Assembly (NCBI GenBank): GCA_012511645.1
Contig: JAAZFP010000290.1
Location: 1-9,490, forward strand
DNA: 9,490 bases
Origin: Microbacteriaceae bacterium
GTDB lineage: Bacteria; Actinomycetota; Actinomycetes; Actinomycetales; Microbacteriaceae
Direction: 5' to 3'
A program made the position numbers and the translations under genes. Positions 6,509-9,490 of this stretch are shown in pieces. Position 1 is the stretch's first letter; each line of letters opens with the position of its first letter. The notes under the pieces were generated by a model that was given only the letters and a program-made list of their open reading frames with translations, was not told where the DNA came from and made no database searches.

Positions 6509-6805
6509 CTATTGCACGCGCTGCACGCGCTCGCGATGTTTGCGCTTGTTGTTGCCCTGAATCGCGCTGCGCTTGGTGCCGCGCACCTCATCGACCTTCG
6601 CATCGCTGCCGGTGACGGGCTGCGCCTCGATGGTGGTCTCGTGTTCAAAACCGTGTGATTTGTCGGTGTTGCGATAGTAGCGGTAGAGCATGGTGTAGGT
6701 GGCAACGCCGGCTGCGGGGCCGGCGAGGAGCAGCCACCCCGGCTCGCCGTCGTCCGTTTCCAGCAGCGCGAGCAGCTGCACGAGTTCTACAATGTGTGCG
6801 ATCAT
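6509..6805 (-). CDS. Small single-helix membrane protein with basic tail
   Basis: The 98-residue product is the third gene of the SPFH operon. An amphipathic Leu-rich start (1-15) and an acidic linker (ETDDGEP) precede one hydrophobic segment at about 23-44. A polar region of mixed charge follows, then a strongly basic C-terminus (residues 76-98, rich in Arg/Lys) that is probably cytoplasmic, next to membrane phospholipid or nucleic acid. ATG at 6805 overlaps the stop of the zinc-ribbon gene in an ATGA arrangement, so translation is coupled and the products are probably made in fixed ratio. No family is recognised with certainty. By position it is comparable to the small membrane protein YdjH of Bacillus, but I cannot show homology. 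The stop at 6509 is 4 nt from the shared terminator. Confidence 0.8.
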   Translation of the reverse strand: MIAHIVELVQLLALLETDDGEPGWLLLAGPAAGVATYTMLYRYYRNTDKSHGFEHETTIEAQPVTGSDAKVDEVRGTKRSAIQGNNKRKHRERVQRVQ

Positions 6806-8127
6806 GCCGTCGCCACCAAAAACGCAATCACGAAGCCCTCAAGCACCGTGCCAACGGTGAGCGCCGCGGCGAGCAGTCGGCCTCGAGAAACGGGCACACT
6901 GCCCATGGTTTCGCCGGTGCGCCCGTTGACCGCAATGTAGTGCACCATGCCCTTGCCCCGATCCACGTGATAGTACGAGTACAGCCACACGGGCAGATAC
7001 ATCGATACCCACCGAGTGCCGTGCACCTCGAGACGCTCGTGCTCCCACCGCACACCGCGGTCGTAGTTCGACACGGAGCCTTCGACCTGCGACCTCGCGA
7101 TCGAGAGCAATTGGTCCTCGAGCACCGGCTGCACGCCTGACACGTCTTGGTCACGCTTCTCCGAGGTGAACCCCGTCAGGTAACTCGCGTTCCACTGCAC
7201 CGCATTCTTCGTATCAAACGGCAAAATCGTGTTGATGATGTTGTTTGTGTTGACGAGGGTGTTCATGTTGGCGCGCTCAGCCGACGATTCAATGGTCAGG
7301 TCGTCGACCGTGAAATCAACGTGTCGCTGCACCTGGTAGACATCGGCGTCGTAATACGTTTCTTTGTCATCGCCGCTCCCCCGCGTGTAACTGCGGATCA
7401 GCACCTCACCGTTGCCCCACACATCGGCGCTGGCGTTACCGTCGATGACCATGTAGGGCAGGTACACCCCAACCACGTTCTCGGGAGTGAATTCCTTGAT
7501 GAAGGTGCGGTGCGCAAAGGTACGCCGCTTGCCCGCAAACTGTCGGATGCGCTCGACCGCCTGGTCGTGGGTGATACTGAACGGCAGCACCGCATCTGGC
7601 ACGGCACCGTTTGGCACCTGCTCGTTCACGGTAAGCACATGACGGCACCAGTGGCACCGTGCGTGCAACGCCTGTTCGGTGTTCACCACGACCTCTGAGC
7701 CGCATCCGCCGCACTTCATGGTGAGCACGCCCGACACCGCTGGGTCAATATTGGCTGCACCAGACGAGATGATGGTACCGGTCAGGTCTTTCAAATCACC
7801 TTCGGCCCCAAGCAGCCCTTCGACCTGGGCTTCTGCCCACTCATGTCGGCAAAACAGGCAAATGAGTTTGCCCGTGGATGGCCGCAATTGAATATCGGTC
7901 GAGCCGCACTTCGGGCAACGGTTGACACCATCGCTGAGGCGTTGATTCTGGGTATTGGGTGCAACGGGCTGCGCATCGAGCAGTTCGGACGCCGCCAGAT
8001 CGTCTGGCTGAGCGGGTGGCTGCGGTTGCGCGGCGCCCTGTTCAGGCGCGACACCGAACGGCTCCGATGCCGGTTGCACCGGAGCCCGTTCGGGGTCACC
8101 CTGAGACCATGCCGCGGGATCACTCAT
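6802..8127 (-). CDS. Double zinc-ribbon protein with C-terminal membrane anchor (YdjG-like)
   Basis: Products of this type are often labelled 'TFIIB-type zinc ribbon' or wrongly 'PriA-like helicase'; no helicase motif is present. The 441 residues start with a Pro/Gln/Ala-rich disordered region (1-65). The first zinc ribbon uses C71, C74, C90 and C93; the second uses C139, C142, C158 and C161. A mixed domain (about 175-410) follows. It contains VYLPYMVIDG (221-230) and, further on, LPVWLYSYYHVDRG and AVNGRTGETMGSVP (399-412), typical of this family. One hydrophobic helix ends the protein (about 417-438), probably placing the ribbons in the cytoplasm. Bacillus YdjG, with the SPFH protein YdjI, helps place PspA at the membrane; a like scaffold role here is inferred. 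It starts 17 nt after the SPFH gene with only a weak ribosome site (GAAAG), suggesting coupling, and overlaps the next gene by 4 nt. Confidence 0.85.
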   Translation of the reverse strand: MSDPAAWSQGDPERAPVQPASEPFGVAPEQGAAQPQPPAQPDDLAASELLDAQPVAPNTQNQRLSDGVNRCPKCGSTDIQLRPSTGKLICLFCRHEWAEAQVEGLLGAEGDLKDLTGTIISSGAANIDPAVSGVLTMKCGGCGSEVVVNTEQALHARCHWCRHVLTVNEQVPNGAVPDAVLPFSITHDQAVERIRQFAGKRRTFAHRTFIKEFTPENVVGVYLPYMVIDGNASADVWGNGEVLIRSYTRGSGDDKETYYDADVYQVQRHVDFTVDDLTIESSAERANMNTLVNTNNIINTILPFDTKNAVQWNASYLTGFTSEKRDQDVSGVQPVLEDQLLSIARSQVEGSVSNYDRGVRWEHERLEVHGTRWVSMYLPVWLYSYYHVDRGKGMVHYIAVNGRTGETMGSVPVSRGRLLAAALTVGTVLEGFVIAFLVATA

Positions 8128-8144
8128 CGTGAAATGCTTTCGCG

Positions 8145-9338
8145 TTAGAGGCCGAGGGCCTTCGCCTTTGCGGCGTCGTAATCATCTTGGGTGATCAGGC
8201 CTGCGTCAAGCATCTCTTTTAGCTTGGTCAGCTTAGCCATGGGATCTTCGGCTGCGGGCTCGGCCGGCGCCGCCGGGGCGGCCTGCTGTGGGACGCTTTG
8301 CCCGCCAATGCCTGGGACTGGCTGCTGCAGACCGCCGAGACCGGCCGTGCCTGCCGCCATGCCCATACCGAAGATGCCACCGGCACCCGCGGTCTCGCCC
8401 GCTGATTCGAAGCCAGCGGCAACCGATGCCTGCAGGTTCGAGTTACCGCGGGCACCAGCGAGTGCGTCGGCACGCTGCACGTTGCGCAGCAGTTCCCGAG
8501 TCATCTCGTCGTACTCGATCGAGATAATCGCGGTTGCCACGATCTCGAGACCCCGAGCGGTCGACCACTGGTAGTTCTGCTCGACGGCAGCCGAGAGGCT
8601 CTGCGCAAAACCAATGGAGTCCTGCTGAATCTTGGTGATGCGGTTGCCCTTTGAGGGGTCGTTCGTGTACATCGAGAACGCGGGCGCCAACGACCCAACA
8701 ACCTCATTGAACAGCTGGGATGCCGCATCATTATCGAGATCGGTGAAATCAAACACTCGACCGGGCTCCATATAAGCCGCGGGCATATAGTTCTTGACGA
8801 AAAGAATCGGGTCGGTGATCTTCAACGTGTAAGTGCCACGGGTCACTGCACCGACCTGGGCGTTCATGTAGGCGTCATCCCAGTAGATCTCACTCTGGGT
8901 GCCGAAGCGGTTGTTTGGCAGTTCCTTCAGCGCAACGAAGTAGGCACGCTGCTGTGTACCGGGGCGGCCACCGAACTTGAAGCGCTCCCACGAGGTCATG
9001 ATGAGCGGGCTGACGATGCCGTTGCCCGCAAAAATTGACTGTGAGTCTTGCGCGTCCGAGTTCCACTCGTAGGCACCCGCCTCAGCGGCAAACCCAGTGA
9101 TCGCACCGTCCTGCATAAGCACGAGCCCGTAGCCCTCGGGCACCAGGATCTTGCTGCCGTTGGTGATAATGCCTTCAGATGCCTTGGTGTTTGAACCACG
9201 GCCGGCGTTCTGACCACGCGGCACCGCCGAAAACACTGCTGCCGTGGGTGCGAGCCCGTCTGGCACGGTATAAAAATCTTTCCACTGGTCTGCCAGTGTG
9301 CCGCCCAGTGCGCCGATTGCTGCCTGAATGAGTCCCAC
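8145..9338 (-). CDS. SPFH-domain protein with C-terminal SHOCT domain (YdjI-like)
   Basis: SPFH (stomatin/prohibitin/flotillin/HflK) proteins form membrane-linked scaffolds. This one belongs to the branch labelled 'virion core protein' in databases, which includes Bacillus YdjI. The 397 residues begin with GLIQAAIGALGGTLADQWKD, typical of the branch and possibly a membrane-touching amphipathic helix. The SPFH core is about 55-290, with VPEGYGLVLMQDG (67-78) and the strand-helix end GLEIVATAIISIEYDE (263-278). A Gly/Ala/Pro-rich linker (about 295-365) leads to a SHOCT domain (366-395, LTKLKEMLDAGLITQDDYDAAK), a short motif found at the ends of bacterial membrane-linked proteins. GTG at 9338 is chosen for AGGGAG (9343-9348) 4 nt upstream and for fit to the family. 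The frame is open to 9482, but that part crosses the regulatory region. It is the first gene of the three-gene operon. Confidence 0.9.
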   Translation of the reverse strand: MGLIQAAIGALGGTLADQWKDFYTVPDGLAPTAAVFSAVPRGQNAGRGSNTKASEGIITNGSKILVPEGYGLVLMQDGAITGFAAEAGAYEWNSDAQDSQSIFAGNGIVSPLIMTSWERFKFGGRPGTQQRAYFVALKELPNNRFGTQSEIYWDDAYMNAQVGAVTRGTYTLKITDPILFVKNYMPAAYMEPGRVFDFTDLDNDAASQLFNEVVGSLAPAFSMYTNDPSKGNRITKIQQDSIGFAQSLSAAVEQNYQWSTARGLEIVATAIISIEYDEMTRELLRNVQRADALAGARGNSNLQASVAAGFESAGETAGAGGIFGMGMAAGTAGLGGLQQPVPGIGGQSVPQQAAPAAPAEPAAEDPMAKLTKLKEMLDAGLITQDDYDAAKAKALGL

Positions 9339-9342
9339 GTCG

Positions 9343-9348
9343 CTCCCT
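9343..9348 (-). promoter_or_regulatory. Ribosome binding site deciding the SPFH GTG start
   Basis: AGGGAG on the minus strand lies 4 nt before GTG at 9338. It favours a 397-residue protein over the 445-residue open frame. Confidence 0.8.
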
Positions 9349-9373
9349 CGCTCTATTGATGTCGTAGAGCTCA

Positions 9374-9402
9374 AGCATAGCCACCCAAGGTGGCTCTGCG
9401 AT
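9374..9402 (-). promoter_or_regulatory. Candidate promoter of the SPFH operon
   Basis: TATGCT at 9374-9379 fits the -10 consensus. ATCGCA at 9397-9402, 17 nt upstream, shares three positions with TTGACA. Transcription would start near 9367 and give a leader of about 29 nt. The spacer holds an inverted repeat, which suggests control by a bound regulator. Confidence 0.4.
9375..9399. repeat. Inverted repeat, candidate operator
   Basis: AGCCACC at 9379-9385 and GGTGGCT at 9389-9395 are perfect inverted copies around a 3-nt centre. GCA at 9375-9377 and TGC at 9397-9399 extend the symmetry after one mismatch. It falls between the candidate -35 and -10 boxes of the SPFH operon and has no T run, so an operator is more likely than a terminator. 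A terminator of an unseen gene to the right cannot be fully excluded. Confidence 0.5.
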
Positions 9403-9412
9403 AGCACACGAC

Positions 9413-9475
9413 GTGCCTCACCTAATATGCCCGCGAAACGGTTCCGGTGACTCAAATAAGAATGCCCGCGAAACG
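9413..9475. repeat. Imperfect tandem repeat upstream of the SPFH operon
   Basis: A 14-nt core, ATGCCCGCGAAACG, occurs exactly at 9427-9440 and again at 9462-9475, 35 nt apart. Similarity continues leftward: 9413-9421 and 9447-9454 share seven of eight bases at gtgNctca. The two units are therefore about 9413-9440 (28 nt) and 9447-9475 (29 nt), with one small gap between aligned copies. They lie just upstream of the candidate -35 box, where activator sites usually lie. No gene is seen in this stretch; it runs to the window edge. Confidence 0.6.
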
Positions 9476-9490
9476 ACATCATCAGTTTCA

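Noticed and set aside
9413..9446. An ECF sigma-type promoter (GGAAC on the minus strand at about 9442-9446)
   Set aside because: No matching CGTT-type -10 occurs 16-18 nt downstream, so stress-sigma control cannot be claimed from this site.
9339..9482. A longer SPFH start (ATG at 9482)
   Set aside because: The added 48 residues have no family match, cross the tandem repeat and palindrome, and lack a ribosome site. GTG at 9338 has a good one.

Overview
The window looks like a chromosomal segment from a GC-rich actinobacterium, most likely Microbacteriaceae (Leucobacter-like). This rests on codon choice, GTG starts, the actinobacterial form of PNPase and the four-domain PGDH type known from Mycobacterium. 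The genus is an inference. I see no insertion sequence, phage gene, CRISPR array, tRNA or rRNA.

Left part (1-4440, all minus strand): the 5' end of an M16 zinc-peptidase gene is cut by the left window edge. A strong hairpin terminator separates it from pnp (polynucleotide phosphorylase, GTG start at 2573). A 274-nt gap follows, then serA (D-3-phosphoglycerate dehydrogenase, 2848-4440). These are housekeeping genes of RNA turnover, peptide processing and serine synthesis.

Middle part (4537-6435): two small unknown membrane proteins are encoded head to tail on the minus strand, with a one-base TGATG overlap. The first probably starts a leaderless mRNA. Divergent from them, on the plus strand, is a 319-residue four-helix membrane protein whose C-terminal domain resembles a Cys-containing 'YH' motif domain, with part of the motif altered.

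Right part (6509-9490): a minus-strand operon of three genes reads SPFH/SHOCT protein, then double-zinc-ribbon protein with a C-terminal membrane anchor, then a small single-helix membrane protein with a basic tail. It resembles the Bacillus subtilis ydjG-ydjH-ydjI membrane-stress genes, but no PspA is visible here. Its upstream region carries an imperfect tandem repeat and an inverted repeat lying in the spacer of a candidate promoter, which suggests dedicated regulation. The operon converges on the four-helix protein gene, and a very long perfect hairpin between them probably terminates both.

The least described part is the 4537-9490 membrane-protein neighbourhood. I infer that the SPFH operon and perhaps the convergent membrane protein form an envelope-maintenance module. 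The sequence alone does not prove this.
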